A stretch of 64,000 nt of DNA from Kutzneria sp. CA-103260 (GCF_018263855.1 NZ_CP073318.1:8990001-9054000); one strand, 5' to 3'; counted from the stretch's first letter, positions 16,684 through 26,986 are shown. The notes: generated from the sequence alone by a model not told the origin. Made by a program: numbers and translations.

Positions 16684-16965
16684 GTGCCCAAGTTCGCGGT
16701 CGAGTACAGCTACATCGAGGACGTGCCGCGGCGGCACGCCGTCCGCCCCGCTCACCGCGACTACCTGGGCAAGCTCGCCGCCGAGGGCAAGGCGCTGGCC
16801 GCCGGCGCGTGGGCCGCGGACGACGGCGCGCTGCTGGTGTTCGAAGCCGCCGACGAGGCCGAAGTCAAGGGCTTCCTGGACAACGATCCGTACAAGGCGG
16901 CCGGTGTGATCTCCGCGACCCGGGTCACCGAGTGGACCCCGGTCCTCGGCTCCTGGGTCAGCTGA
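16684..16965 (+). CDS. YciI-like protein
   Basis: The 93-residue protein has the YciI ferredoxin-like fold pattern: FAVEYSYIED, RPAHRDYLGKLAAEG (with the conserved His near residue 24), GALLVFEAADEAEVKGFL and NDPYKAAGV. The conserved His/Asp pair of the family suggests a small enzyme, but the reaction is not known. It starts at GTG 16684 with a strong AAGGAGG ribosome site and is divergent from the sigma factor. Confidence 0.88.
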   Translation: MPKFAVEYSYIEDVPRRHAVRPAHRDYLGKLAAEGKALAAGAWAADDGALLVFEAADEAEVKGFLDNDPYKAAGVISATRVTEWTPVLGSWVS

Positions 16966-16990
16966 CTGCGCGTTCGGCCGCCAACCCAGG

Positions 16991-17123
16991 AGAGCGCTCG
17001 GCCGCGCCGCTGCCTGGACCGTCGCCGGATTTCACCCGCCGCCACCGGACGCAACCCACCACCTGAGCCGATGCGGCGGGTTAAATCCGGCCAGGGAAGG
17101 CAGCGGTCACGAGCGGCCGAGCC
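16991..17123. repeat. Nested inverted-repeat element, copy A
   Basis: Three nested arm pairs are visible. CTCGGCCGC (16997-17005) pairs with 17113-17121. CCGCTGCCT (17007-17015) pairs with AGGCAGCGG (17098-17106). A 19-bp inner pair (GCCGGATTTCACCCGCCGC at 17024-17042 against 17073-17091) has one mismatch. The loop is about 30 bases. A short CGCC-GAA-GGCG hairpin lies just to the right. The termini TGCCTGGAC ... GGGAAGGCA recur at 46.3 kb and 60.9 kb. The element lies between convergent gene ends and its right arm overlaps the last codons of the SDR gene. Confidence 0.85.
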
Positions 17124-18030
17124 GCGACGCCGAAGGCGGCGCCGAAAGCACAGCAGCGGCGCCGCCGGGGCCGACCGGCCGGGACGCCTCCGTGCCGCGG
17201 GCCTTGATGTCGTCCAGGGCCGCCTGGTCGGCGTCCTTCGCCCCCATCGCGGTGACCGGCAGTGACAGCTGGTTGACGATGCCGCGGAACAGCTTCAGGC
17301 CGCCGACCCAGCCCGGCACGTGGATCGCCGCGGCCCGCCGGTTCATGCCCAGCACCACGGCCTTGCCCACGTCGGACACCTGATAGGTGCGGCCCATCGG
17401 GCCGGGCAGCCGGCTGCGCATCTTGCCGAACACCGGGTGCTGGTCGGCGCTGTTGACCATGTCCGTGGCGATCCAGGAGAAGTAGGCCGTGCCCACGTCC
17501 ACGCCCAGGTGGCGGACCTCGGCGCGCAGGCTGTCCGCGAACGCGTCGACGCCGGCCTTGCTCGCCGCGTAGGCCGCCATGCCGGGGGCGTGCGAGATGG
17601 CCGCCAGCGACGACACCACCAGGCAGTAGCCGCGGCTTTCGATCAGGTGCGGCAGGCAGACCCGCACGGTCCGCCACACGCCGAGCAGGTTGATCTCGAT
17701 GGTCCGCTCGAAGGCCGCCGGGTCGATGGACCGGACGAAGCCGGTGGCCGCGATGCCGGCGTTGGCCATCACCACGTCGATGCGGCCGTAGCGGGCCACC
17801 ACGCCGGCCGCCGCCGCCTCCAGCGCCGCCCAGTCGGTGACGTCGGCCTCCCAGGCGCCGGCCTCCGGGCCGCACTCCTTGGCGGTGGCCTCCAGCAGCT
17901 CACGCTCCAGGCCGACCAGGGCGACCTTGGCCCCCAGCGCGGACAGCCGCCGGGCCGTTTCGGCCCCGATCCCCCTGGCCGCGCCGGTGATCAGCACAAC
18001 CTTGCCGGCCAGCGTGTTGTTCGTGCCCAC
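17107..18030 (-). CDS. Short-chain dehydrogenase/reductase
   Basis: The 307-residue protein has VLITGAARGIGAETARRL (NAD(P) loop, near residues 12-30), NAG in VVMANAGIAATG, catalytic Ser in VVSSLAAIS and the YAASKAG active-site pair. It is a classical SDR with an extra ~60-residue C-terminal part carrying a hydrophobic, glycine-rich stretch, as in SDRs acting on lipids or steroids. Start GTG 18030 follows GAGGAGG. Its last few codons lie inside repeat copy A, so its C-terminus (RLGRS) appears to derive from the element. Confidence 0.88.
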   Translation of the reverse strand: MGTNNTLAGKVVLITGAARGIGAETARRLSALGAKVALVGLERELLEATAKECGPEAGAWEADVTDWAALEAAAAGVVARYGRIDVVMANAGIAATGFVRSIDPAAFERTIEINLLGVWRTVRVCLPHLIESRGYCLVVSSLAAISHAPGMAAYAASKAGVDAFADSLRAEVRHLGVDVGTAYFSWIATDMVNSADQHPVFGKMRSRLPGPMGRTYQVSDVGKAVVLGMNRRAAAIHVPGWVGGLKLFRGIVNQLSLPVTAMGAKDADQAALDDIKARGTEASRPVGPGGAAAVLSAPPSASRLGRS

Positions 18031-18060
18031 GTGCGCCTCCTCAGGACGGCTTCCCCGAGC

Positions 18061-18080
18061 ACGGTAACGCAACCTACCGT
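18061..18080. promoter_or_regulatory. Palindrome ACGGTA-N8-TACCGT upstream of the SDR
   Basis: ACGGTA (18061-18066) and TACCGT (18075-18080) are perfect inverted repeats, 30 bases upstream of the SDR start. CTTACTGACGGTAG on the minus strand overlaps it. It looks like a TetR-type operator, but no TetR gene is adjacent. Confidence 0.4.
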
Positions 18081-18558
18081 CAGTAAGCTACTGGCGAGTT
18101 CAATCAGCTGTCCCGGTCGGTGCGGACCGAACGGGCACCAGGTCGTGCCCCGAAGTCGCCCCCTTGATCCAGATAAGGGGCCACTGGTCGAGAACGGCGT
18201 TTCCCGCGGGCCGTTCGGTCGAAGAGGGCCGGCGTCAAGGTCGGATGTTCCGATCTTTCGCGGCATTCGAACACAGTCCTGAACCACCCCGTCCAGCCGG
18301 GGATGATCGGCCGGGCATGGCCGACTGACCCGAACTCTCGGTCACCCCTTTGCGGATCGCCGCTGCGACCGTACGATCACGGAAAGTCAACTGTGAATGA
18401 CGCGATCGATATCTGAACGAGCTGGGTTGCCGGGATATCGCTGGCTACGGTGAGAGAGGAAGAGCCTGCCAGGGGTGACGGGCTGCCGGACCAATCGACA
18501 AGGAAACGAACTGTCTCCGCTACTGGGAGGGCGGGGTACGGGGGACGAGGGGCGCAAG
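18081..18558. other. Intergenic region without a supported gene
   Basis: About 480 bases lie between the SDR promoter side and the MFS exporter. I see only short ORFs without codon bias. A small hairpin with arms CCCCTT / AAGGGG (18160-18180) and the AT-richer segment 18384-18412 (likely promoter of the MFS gene) are the only visible signals. Confidence 0.5.
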
Positions 18559-19794
18559 TTGGAGGGGACCGGGCGCGCTGCCAGGTACCGGGATGTTTTC
18601 GCCAACGGCGAGTTCCGGGCCTTGTGGCTGGCCGAGCTCGTTTCCAGTGCCGGCGACCAGGTGGCTCGGGTCGCCCTGTCGGTGCTGGTCTACGTGCGGA
18701 CGCAGTCCGCGGCGCTGACCGCGTTCACGTTCGCCCTGACCTTCCTGCCCGCCTTGCTCGGGCCGCTGCTCGCCGGTCTGGCCGACCGGTATCCGCGGCG
18801 CGAGGTCATGATTGTCTGCGATCTGTCCCGCGGCGCGGTGATGACCGTGATGGCGTTGCCGTTCGTTCCGCTATGGGCCATGTTTCCCCTTATTTTCGTC
18901 GCTCAACTGCTTAGTTCGCCGTCGAACGCGGCGCGCGGAGCCTTGTTGGCCGACGTTCTTGCGGGCGACATGCTCACGGTCGGTCAGGGCCTGCGGCAAA
19001 TCGTCGGACAGATCGCCCAAGTGGGCGGCTTCGCCGTCGGCGGCTTCCTGACGACCCTGCTGACCCCTTACGGCTCACTCGCGGTGAATGCGGCGAGCTT
19101 CTTCGTGTCCGCCGCGGTCCTTTTCGTCGGCGTTCGTCACCGTCCGGCAGCGAATAGTGACGCTAAGTCGATATCACTTCTGGAGTCGACTCGTCGCGGA
19201 GCGCGACTGGTCTTTGCCGACCGGCAGCTGCGCACCCTTATCTGGATCATTTGGATGATCGGGCTGCCGGTCACCGCGGACGGTCTCGCCGTTCCGTTCG
19301 CTTCCCGGATCAGCGCGGATCCGACGGCCGGTAGTTGGTTGTTGGCGGCGTCCCCGGTCGGCGCCATCATCGGCGCCTTTCTGATCACCAAGCTCCAGCC
19401 GGCGGTTCGGCTGAAGCTCATGGCGCCGCTGGCCGGCCTGTCCGGACTGCCGCTGGTGCTCTGCGTGTGGCAGTCGAACCTGATCGTCGCGTGCGTGCTG
19501 TTCGCCCTGTCCGGGGCGGCGGCGTCCTACATGGTGGTGGCGCCCGCGACGTTCATCCAGCGCTCGCCGCAGGCCACCCGTGGCCAGGTCGTCGGGCTGA
19601 TGACCTCGGGTTACATCGCGTCACAGGGCGTGTGTCTGGCGCTCGGCGGCGTGGTCGCCGACCGGCTGGGGCCCGGTGGGGCCCTGGGGGTGGCCGGCGC
19701 GGTCGCGCTGGTGCTGGGGGCGGTGCTGACCGTCGCCTGGCAGCGGGTCAACCTCGCGGAGGTGAGCCATGGACCTGCGGGAACCGCAGCTTAG
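18559..19794 (+). CDS. MFS exporter (EntS/MFS_3 type)
   Basis: About 411 residues with 12 predicted membrane helices. The first transmembrane segment region (GEFRALWLAELVSSAGDQVA) and LAGLADRYPRREVM (motif A) match the enterobactin-exporter/macrolide-efflux MFS_3 family. TTG 18559 is preferred because GAGGGG stands 6-7 bases upstream and the N-terminus then fits the family; GTG 18475 would add 28 low-complexity residues. Codons around 18880-19200 use more A/T at third positions than neighbouring genes. The substrate is unknown. Confidence 0.75.
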   Translation: MEGTGRAARYRDVFANGEFRALWLAELVSSAGDQVARVALSVLVYVRTQSAALTAFTFALTFLPALLGPLLAGLADRYPRREVMIVCDLSRGAVMTVMALPFVPLWAMFPLIFVAQLLSSPSNAARGALLADVLAGDMLTVGQGLRQIVGQIAQVGGFAVGGFLTTLLTPYGSLAVNAASFFVSAAVLFVGVRHRPAANSDAKSISLLESTRRGARLVFADRQLRTLIWIIWMIGLPVTADGLAVPFASRISADPTAGSWLLAASPVGAIIGAFLITKLQPAVRLKLMAPLAGLSGLPLVLCVWQSNLIVACVLFALSGAAASYMVVAPATFIQRSPQATRGQVVGLMTSGYIASQGVCLALGGVVADRLGPGGALGVAGAVALVLGAVLTVAWQRVNLAEVSHGPAGTAA

Positions 19795-20017
19795 GCGGGC
19801 CGGAAGTAACCGACCCGCCTACGGGGCCGACTACTCCCAGCTGCTGCGTCTCTTGGATACGGTCATGGGCGAGGCCCCCTCCCAGATCAACTCGGGACAA
19901 ACTTCCGTGCACAGTCTGCACTTGCAATGCGGCCCATACCAGGGTCAGGACAAGGGTAGATGCCTATTCGTGCTCGAGCGCGACAGAGGGGACGACAATG
20001 GCGGGCAAAACAGCTAG
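19769..20017 (+). CDS. Possible small protein, 82 aa
   Basis: ATG 19769 is preceded by GCGGAGGTGAGCC, a good ribosome site, and overlaps the end of the MFS gene by 26 bases. The first ~45 codons are GC-biased at the third position and encode NRPAYGADYSQLLRLLDTVM, which looks like a helical segment. The second half has weak codon bias and overlaps the diguanylate cyclase start. I do not recognise a family. It may be a real coupled gene or a truncated reading frame. Confidence 0.35.
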   Translation: MDLREPQLRRAGSNRPAYGADYSQLLRLLDTVMGEAPSQINSGQTSVHSLHLQCGPYQGQDKGRCLFVLERDRGDDNGGQNS

Positions 20018-21290
20018 GCAGATCATCGGTGAGCGCGGTTCACTGCTGACTGTTCCGGTGCGGGCCATGCGTTACCAGCTGTTGGTCGTCTTTCTCGCGC
20101 TCGGCGCCCTGGCGTGGTCGATGACCACCGCCACGGTCGAGCAGTCCCAGTGGCTGACCCTGGGGGTGCTCGTCCTCTGCGCGGTGGCGCACAACGAACT
20201 GGCCCGGGGCATCGAGCGGGGCCGCCGCGAGGTGTCCGGCCCCGGCCACGTCGACCTGTGCTCCGTGTGGCTGTTCGCCGGCGCGCTGCTGCTGCCGCTG
20301 CCGCTGGTCGGCCTGCTGCTGGTGCTCGTGTACGGGCACTACCAGTGGCGCAGCACCTTCATCGCGCTGCACCGGCGCATCTTCTCCATCGCCGTGCTGG
20401 TGCTGTCCGCGCTGGCTGCGCAGCAGGTGCTCGCCCTGATCGGCGGCCCCGGCCATCTGTTCGGCGCCTCGGTGAGCACCACGGTGGGCGTGATCCTGCT
20501 GGCCCTGGTCGTCTACACCAGCGTCGACGTCGCGCTGATCGCCACCCGCGTGCACCTCTACGGCGCGCCCGGCGTGACCGTGCGCAAGGTCTTCGGCGAT
20601 CCCAGCAAGCACATGCTGGAGATCTCCACCCTGTTCTACGGCTCGCTGCTGGCCTTCGCCGTCGGCTACAGCCCGACGCTGGCGGTGCTGGCCTTCCCGC
20701 CGGTGCTGATGCTGCACCGCTCGGTGCTGCTCAAGCAGGTCGAGGAGAAGTCCCGCAAGGACAGCAAGACCGGCCTGTTCAACAGCGAGGGCTGGCACCG
20801 CAACGCCAACCGTGAGCGTTCTCGGGCGCTGCGCGCCAAGGAGGGCTTCGGCGTGCTGATGGTCGACCTGGACCACTTCAAGAAGGTCAACGACACCTAC
20901 GGCCACGTGGCCGGGGACGCGGTGCTGAAGGCGGTCGCGGACGCCATCTCCGGCGAGGTGCGCGACTACGACTCGGTCGGCCGGTTCGGCGGCGAGGAGT
21001 TCGTGGTGCTGCTGCCGGGCATGGACGAGGACGACGGCATCGGCGTGGCCGAGCGGATCCGGCACGCGGTGACGCAGCTGGTCGTGGAGGCTCCGGTCGA
21101 AGGCCGCACGACCCTGATCCGAAACTTGTCGGCGTCGATCGGCGTCTCGACCTTCCCCGCCGCCGGCGACGACATCGAGCCGCTGCTGCTGGCCGCGGAC
21201 GCCGCGCTCTACGAAGCGAAGAACACCGGGCGAAATCGCGTGGTCGGCTGGACCGGCCTACGCAAACCGGTGCTGGCCATCGCCGCCTGA
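19998..21290 (+). CDS. Membrane-bound diguanylate cyclase (GGDEF)
   Basis: The 430-residue protein has about six to seven membrane helices in residues 25-245, a short linker, and a GGDEF domain (~255-425). The active-site motif GGEEF is at residues 331-335. DLDHFKKVNDTYGH (metal/GTP site) precedes it. The inhibitory I-site RxxD is present as RDYD at 322-325, exactly five residues before GGEEF, so feedback inhibition by c-di-GMP is expected. It should make c-di-GMP from two GTP in response to a membrane signal. The ATG at 19998 follows GAGGGGAC. Confidence 0.9.
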   Translation: MAGKTARQIIGERGSLLTVPVRAMRYQLLVVFLALGALAWSMTTATVEQSQWLTLGVLVLCAVAHNELARGIERGRREVSGPGHVDLCSVWLFAGALLLPLPLVGLLLVLVYGHYQWRSTFIALHRRIFSIAVLVLSALAAQQVLALIGGPGHLFGASVSTTVGVILLALVVYTSVDVALIATRVHLYGAPGVTVRKVFGDPSKHMLEISTLFYGSLLAFAVGYSPTLAVLAFPPVLMLHRSVLLKQVEEKSRKDSKTGLFNSEGWHRNANRERSRALRAKEGFGVLMVDLDHFKKVNDTYGHVAGDAVLKAVADAISGEVRDYDSVGRFGGEEFVVLLPGMDEDDGIGVAERIRHAVTQLVVEAPVEGRTTLIRNLSASIGVSTFPAAGDDIEPLLLAADAALYEAKNTGRNRVVGWTGLRKPVLAIAA

Positions 21291-21421
21291 AACCGGGCAT
21301 GTCGCTCGGGCGACGCTGACTGTATCGTTCCAGCGGGCGGGTGCGCTCGGCGGTTCGCCGCCGGCGGGCCCCCTCGTAGGATGGTGCGCGGAAACGTCGA
21401 AATCCCGAGGAGTGACCACCG

Positions 21422-22453
<1,032 letters not shown>

Positions 22454-22463
22454 GTCCGGGTTC

Positions 22464-25202
22464 TCAGTCCCCGTCGAGCGCGTCCAGCAGCCGCTGGACG
22501 CGCTCGACGTCGTTTCGGCGGGCCTGCGCGGCATAGCTCTGCCGGGCTTCCAGCCAGGTCAGCCGGGCCGCGTCCCGGTTGCCCATCCGCTGGCTGATCA
22601 GCCCGAGGTGCACCTGGATGTTGGGCTCCTCGTAGATGTTGCCCATCTGGCGGATCAGGGTGAGGGCATGCAGGAAGTACCCCTGCGCCGCCTCGTCGTC
22701 GCCCAGTGAGTAGGCGATGAAGCCCAGGCTGTCGTACAGCCCGTAGACCACCTCGGGATTGAGGTCCCGGGCCAGCTCCACCGCCTGTTCGCAGCTCTGC
22801 CGTGCTTGCTCGTACTGGCCCAGCCGGGCCTGGTAGTAGCCGACCGCGTTGAGGGCCTTGAACGAGATCGCCCAGCTGCCGACCTGCCGGAACAACGCCA
22901 GCCCGCGCTTCGCGGCGGCCAGCGCCGCCTCGTCGTCGCCGCTGCGCTCCCAGTACCAGGCCAACGTGTGGAACGCGTGCGCGCGCTCGTACGGATCGTC
23001 GTTCTCGGCGGCGAGCGTCAGCTGCTCCAGCGCCTCCGGATACGTGCCGACGCGCGTCAGGGCACGACCGAGGAAACGGCGGGCGATCAGGACGTGCTCG
23101 CCGATCGCCTCGGTGGCGGTCAACGCCGCCCGCCAGAACGCGAGATCCTCGGTCAGCCGGCTGCGCCGCCAGTGGTAGCTGTTCATCGACCAGGCCAGCC
23201 CCCAGACCGCCCGGTGTCGCTCCTGCTGCACGGCGTTGCGCATCGTCGCGACCAGATTGGCGTACTCGGCGTCGAACCAGGCCGTCGCCGCCTTGTGGTC
23301 GGCCAGCGTGAGCGGCTGCGCGCCAGGCTCGGGTGGCAGCAGCTGGATCGGCTGGGCGTGCTGCTCGTACAGCCTCAGCTCGCCGCAGTGCGCGGTGTGC
23401 AGGTAGAAGTCCAGCAGCCGGGTGATCGCCGCCCGGCGCACGGGTCCGGGCATGCCCCGTTCGGCGGCGTAGAGCCGGACCAGGTCGTGCATCCGGTAGC
23501 GGCCGGGGACGTGCTCGCTGACCAGGTGCGAGTTCTCCAGTTCCCGCAACAGGTTCCGCACCCGCTGCGCGGGCAGCCCGGTCAGCGACGCCGCGGCCGG
23601 CAGGCTGATGTCCGGCCCGGTCGTCAGGCCCAGCAGGCCGAAGACCTCGGCGGCGGCGCTGCCCAGGGCGTTGTAGGAGCACGCGAACACGGCGCGCAGG
23701 TTGGCCGACAACTCGCCCGCGTCCAGCGCGTCCAGCCGAGCGTCGGAAAGCTCGGCGGCCAGTGTGGCCAGCGGGAAGTCCGGGTGGATGGCCGCCCGGG
23801 CCGCGACGATGTTGAGCGCCAACGGAAGTCCGGCGCAGAGGCGGACGAGGTCGGCGACCGCCGCCGGCTCGGCCAGCACGCGCCGCGTGCTCAGGTGGGC
23901 CGTCAGCAGCTCGTACGCCTCGTGATCGCTGAGCACGTCCAGCGCCAGGTGGGTCGCCTGATGGGAGATGAGCAGGCCGCTGAGCTGGTTGCGGCTGGTC
24001 ACCATCACCGTGCAGGTGGCACTGCCGGGCAGCAGCGGCGCCACCTGGTTCGAGTCCGACGCGTTGTCCAGCACGATCAGCATTCGCTTGTCCGCCACCA
24101 GACTGCGGTACAGCGCGGCCTGTGCCTCCGGCTCGGCCGGCACGGCCACAGACGTCACGCCGAACGCCTCCAACAAGCCGCGGACCGCGCTGTCGGTACG
24201 CATCGGCGGGCCTGCGGGGTCGAAGCCGCGCAGGTTCACGAACAGCTGGCCGTCCGGGAAGCGGTCGATCCGGTCGTGGGCCCAGCGCAGCACCAGGGAG
24301 GTCTTGCCGAAGCCGCCGCCGGCGGAGATCACGGCGATGGCCGGCTGGCGGTCGAGCAGCTGGTCGAGGGCGTCGAGTTCGGCGGCCCGACCGACGAAGC
24401 CGCCCACCGGCGGCGGCAGCTGGCGGGGCAGCGGCTGGCGGGTGGTGAGGGCGGCCAGCGCGGGGTCGCCGGCCAGCACCTGCCGGTGCAGCTCCAGGAG
24501 TTCGGGACCGGGGTCGATGCCGAGTTCGTCGGCGAGCACGGCGCGCACGTCCTGGAACGCCTGCAGCGCCTCGGCCTGGCGGCCGGAGCGGTACAGGGCG
24601 GTGATCAGCTGGGCCCAGAACCGCTCCCGCAGGGGGTTACGCGCGGTGAAGTCACGCAGCTCCCCGATGATCCCGTTGTGCCGGCCGAGGCCCAGTTCGA
24701 CGTCGAAGCGCAGCTCCGCGGCGGACAGCAGCTGCTCGGTGAGTCGGGGGACCACTTCCCGCCGCAGCGTCTCGGACTGGACATCGGCCAGCGGGTCTCC
24801 GCGCCACAGTGAGAGGGCATCGGTGAGAAGCTTCGCGGCCATTTCCGGTTCGCTGCCGCGAGCCTGCTCGACCAGCTGGCGGAACCGCCCGACATCGAGT
24901 TCGGACTCGTCGACGGCGATCAGGTAACCGTCGGAAGCAGTGACGATCGGTGATGTTCCGGCGACCCCGCGCAAAGCGTTTCGCAGTCGCATCACATAGT
25001 TCTGCACGGTGGTGCGGGCGCCGGCGGTCGGGTGTTCCTCCCACACGTTGCGCACCAGCTCGTCGAGCGAAACGACCTGGTTGGCGTGCATGAGCAGGAC
25101 GGCGAGCAGGGTGCGCTGGCGGGCCGCGCCGACCGTGACCGCGACGCCGTTGTAGCCGACTTCCAACGGTCCCAGCACTCGGTAATCGAAGCCTGAAGCC
25201 AT
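22464..25202 (-). CDS. AfsR/SARP-family regulator with BTAD, NB-ARC and TPR domains
   Basis: The 912-residue protein has an OmpR-like wHTH (residues 1-100, YRVLGPLEVGYNGVAVTVG), a bacterial transcriptional activation domain (~100-250, ELDVGRFRQLVEQAR), an STAND/NB-ARC ATPase (~275-560, P-loop SAGGGFGKTS) and C-terminal TPRs (~650-905). This is the AfsR architecture, typical of pathway or global activators of secondary metabolism. No biosynthetic cluster is adjacent, so the target is unknown. The 3' end is 10 bases from the convergent fba stop. Confidence 0.93.
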   Translation of the reverse strand: MASGFDYRVLGPLEVGYNGVAVTVGAARQRTLLAVLLMHANQVVSLDELVRNVWEEHPTAGARTTVQNYVMRLRNALRGVAGTSPIVTASDGYLIAVDESELDVGRFRQLVEQARGSEPEMAAKLLTDALSLWRGDPLADVQSETLRREVVPRLTEQLLSAAELRFDVELGLGRHNGIIGELRDFTARNPLRERFWAQLITALYRSGRQAEALQAFQDVRAVLADELGIDPGPELLELHRQVLAGDPALAALTTRQPLPRQLPPPVGGFVGRAAELDALDQLLDRQPAIAVISAGGGFGKTSLVLRWAHDRIDRFPDGQLFVNLRGFDPAGPPMRTDSAVRGLLEAFGVTSVAVPAEPEAQAALYRSLVADKRMLIVLDNASDSNQVAPLLPGSATCTVMVTSRNQLSGLLISHQATHLALDVLSDHEAYELLTAHLSTRRVLAEPAAVADLVRLCAGLPLALNIVAARAAIHPDFPLATLAAELSDARLDALDAGELSANLRAVFACSYNALGSAAAEVFGLLGLTTGPDISLPAAASLTGLPAQRVRNLLRELENSHLVSEHVPGRYRMHDLVRLYAAERGMPGPVRRAAITRLLDFYLHTAHCGELRLYEQHAQPIQLLPPEPGAQPLTLADHKAATAWFDAEYANLVATMRNAVQQERHRAVWGLAWSMNSYHWRRSRLTEDLAFWRAALTATEAIGEHVLIARRFLGRALTRVGTYPEALEQLTLAAENDDPYERAHAFHTLAWYWERSGDDEAALAAAKRGLALFRQVGSWAISFKALNAVGYYQARLGQYEQARQSCEQAVELARDLNPEVVYGLYDSLGFIAYSLGDDEAAQGYFLHALTLIRQMGNIYEEPNIQVHLGLISQRMGNRDAARLTWLEARQSYAAQARRNDVERVQRLLDALDGD

Positions 25203-25688
25203 GACCCCCCGTTCATCGCTGACCTCGCAGTGTAATGCCGGAGGGGCGAATTCGGCGGGTGATATCGGTGCTGATCACCGTCGGCCGGAGAAATCCGTTT
25301 GGACACGGCGTTGTGGATCCGGGAACGGGTGGCCGCCGGCAAATCCGGCTACGGCGGGCCGGCTGCCGCGGGGGTGGCTCGACGGCGTTCCGAGGGCGGA
25401 AACCGGGTGGCTGGGCGGCTCGGCGCGGCGGCGCTCAGCGGCGCGGGCCGGTCACGACGGCTGGACACGAGGAGTGATCGATCTTGCCGATCCGGCTGGC
25501 TGCCCCGGCGCCCCGAACGCCAGAGCAGCCAGCCGGATGTGCGCGGCGGACTCCTCCCCAGGCCCCGCCGAACGTCCACAGTGGAAGCTGGTCCGCCGTG
25601 GTCCCCCTCGCACCACAGATCCTGTCGTGTCCGGCGGCGGTCGTGAATAGGTAATGGCCCCCATTTCGGAGCCGGGGGAAACCCTGGC
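25203..25688. other. Intergenic region without a supported gene
   Basis: About 485 bases between the SARP gene start and the end of the next minus-strand gene. ORFs on either strand have no consistent codon bias. I see no strong hairpin or palindrome. It must hold the SARP promoter near 25203-25300. Confidence 0.5.
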
Positions 25689-26843
25689 TCAGGCCCTCAG
25701 GGTCTGAGCCGGCGCGGCCTTCGCAGCGGTCAGTCGCGGGGTCAGGGCGGTGGCGGCGAGCCAGAGGGCGGCCAGCACGGCGGCGCTGATCGGGACGGTC
25801 CAGCCGGCCTGCGGCGGGGCGGCCAGCAGCACGGACTGCCCGAACAACAGCGCGTAGCTCACGGCCGTGACGGCGATGGCCCCGACGAACGGCCGCAGCC
25901 ACCGGGACACCGGCAGCAGGAACACGAGATCCACGGCCACGCCGGCGCCGAGCAGGAAGAACGGCACCGCCGACGGCGGGAAGGTCGTCGCCGTCAGCAC
26001 GAGCCACAGCACCGAGCGGAAGCCCACGTACAGACCGGCCATGGCGGTCGCGGTCCAGCGCCGGCCGACGATCTGCCGGCCGAGGGCGAACAGCAGCACA
26101 CAGACACCCAGGCCCCACACCGGGTACACCCAGTCCGGCATCGGCAGCGAGAAGTGCGCGATGCCGGCTCGGCCGATCGGCTGGTGGATCTGGTCCGAAG
26201 CGAACTGCAGCAGTTCCTGGTTGGCGTAGGGGTGCCCGGGATTCGCGTCCCACGACGCGATCTCCAGCACGCCGTACTCCTGCTGCTCGTTGGGGAACCA
26301 GAAGTCCTCGAACACCAGCGTCAGCAACACGACCAGGCCCGGCGCGAACCAGCGGCCGCGGACCGCGTTGCGGTGCCAGCCGAGGGCGACGCCGATCAGC
26401 ATGCCGGCGGTGCCGATGAACAGCAGCGAGTGCGACGGGCTCCAGGTGGTGATGTCCAACCCGTTCACGGTGTGGTTGACCACGTCGATCGGGATGGCGA
26501 TCAGGAAAAGCCCCGTGCCCCACTGCATCCAGCGCAGCGTGGTCTTGTCCGCGCCGTAACCGGTGTAGGTGTGGAACAGCACCAGGGCCACCGCGATGCC
26601 GGTGCCGACGGTGTTCAGGTCGTGCGGCGGCGCGAGGTTGTCGCGAATGGTCCAGAAGTGCCAGGAGATGTCCCACGAGCCGCCGAGCAGCTTCAGCGCC
26701 AGGGCGACGAACCACCAGCCGTACATGATCGAGACCAGCTCGGCCGGGGTCTGCCGGCCGGCGGTGCCGCGGGTCCAGTACAGCGTCCACAGGTCGCGCA
26801 CGCGTGCCACGGACCAGCCCTTGGTGCTCATGCCAGCGAGCAT
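25689..26843 (-). CDS. Histidine-rich polytopic membrane protein
   Basis: About 384 residues with roughly nine to ten hydrophobic helices. I do not recognise a named family. Conserved-looking polar positions sit at membrane borders: GGSWDISWHFWTIRDN, APPHDLN, VLFHTYTGYG, DVVNHTVNG and TWSPSHSLLF. The repeated His/Asp in helices suggest a metal- or haem-binding membrane protein, but that is inference. ATG 26843 is used; ATG 26831 is also possible. It is monocistronic and divergent from a very small membrane gene. Confidence 0.75.
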   Translation of the reverse strand: MLAGMSTKGWSVARVRDLWTLYWTRGTAGRQTPAELVSIMYGWWFVALALKLLGGSWDISWHFWTIRDNLAPPHDLNTVGTGIAVALVLFHTYTGYGADKTTLRWMQWGTGLFLIAIPIDVVNHTVNGLDITTWSPSHSLLFIGTAGMLIGVALGWHRNAVRGRWFAPGLVVLLTLVFEDFWFPNEQQEYGVLEIASWDANPGHPYANQELLQFASDQIHQPIGRAGIAHFSLPMPDWVYPVWGLGVCVLLFALGRQIVGRRWTATAMAGLYVGFRSVLWLVLTATTFPPSAVPFFLLGAGVAVDLVFLLPVSRWLRPFVGAIAVTAVSYALLFGQSVLLAAPPQAGWTVPISAAVLAALWLAATALTPRLTAAKAAPAQTLRA

Positions 26844-26986
26844 GGTCGTTCGTTCACGTCGATTCCACCGTTTCGACCGAACCGAGATCAGGCGCATACC
26901 ACCCGATCGAGTGGGTGACGCGCGTTGCTCCGACGGGGGTGAGTGGGCAATGTCACCGGTCTAACCGAGTACGGGAGTGATCAGAA

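Noticed and set aside
18387..18605. A 72-residue minus-strand frame before the MFS exporter
   Set aside because: No ribosome site or codon bias, and it overlaps the MFS start region.
25201..25650. A 149-residue frame in the gap after the SARP gene
   Set aside because: No third-position GC bias consistent with neighbours, no ribosome site, no recognisable domain.
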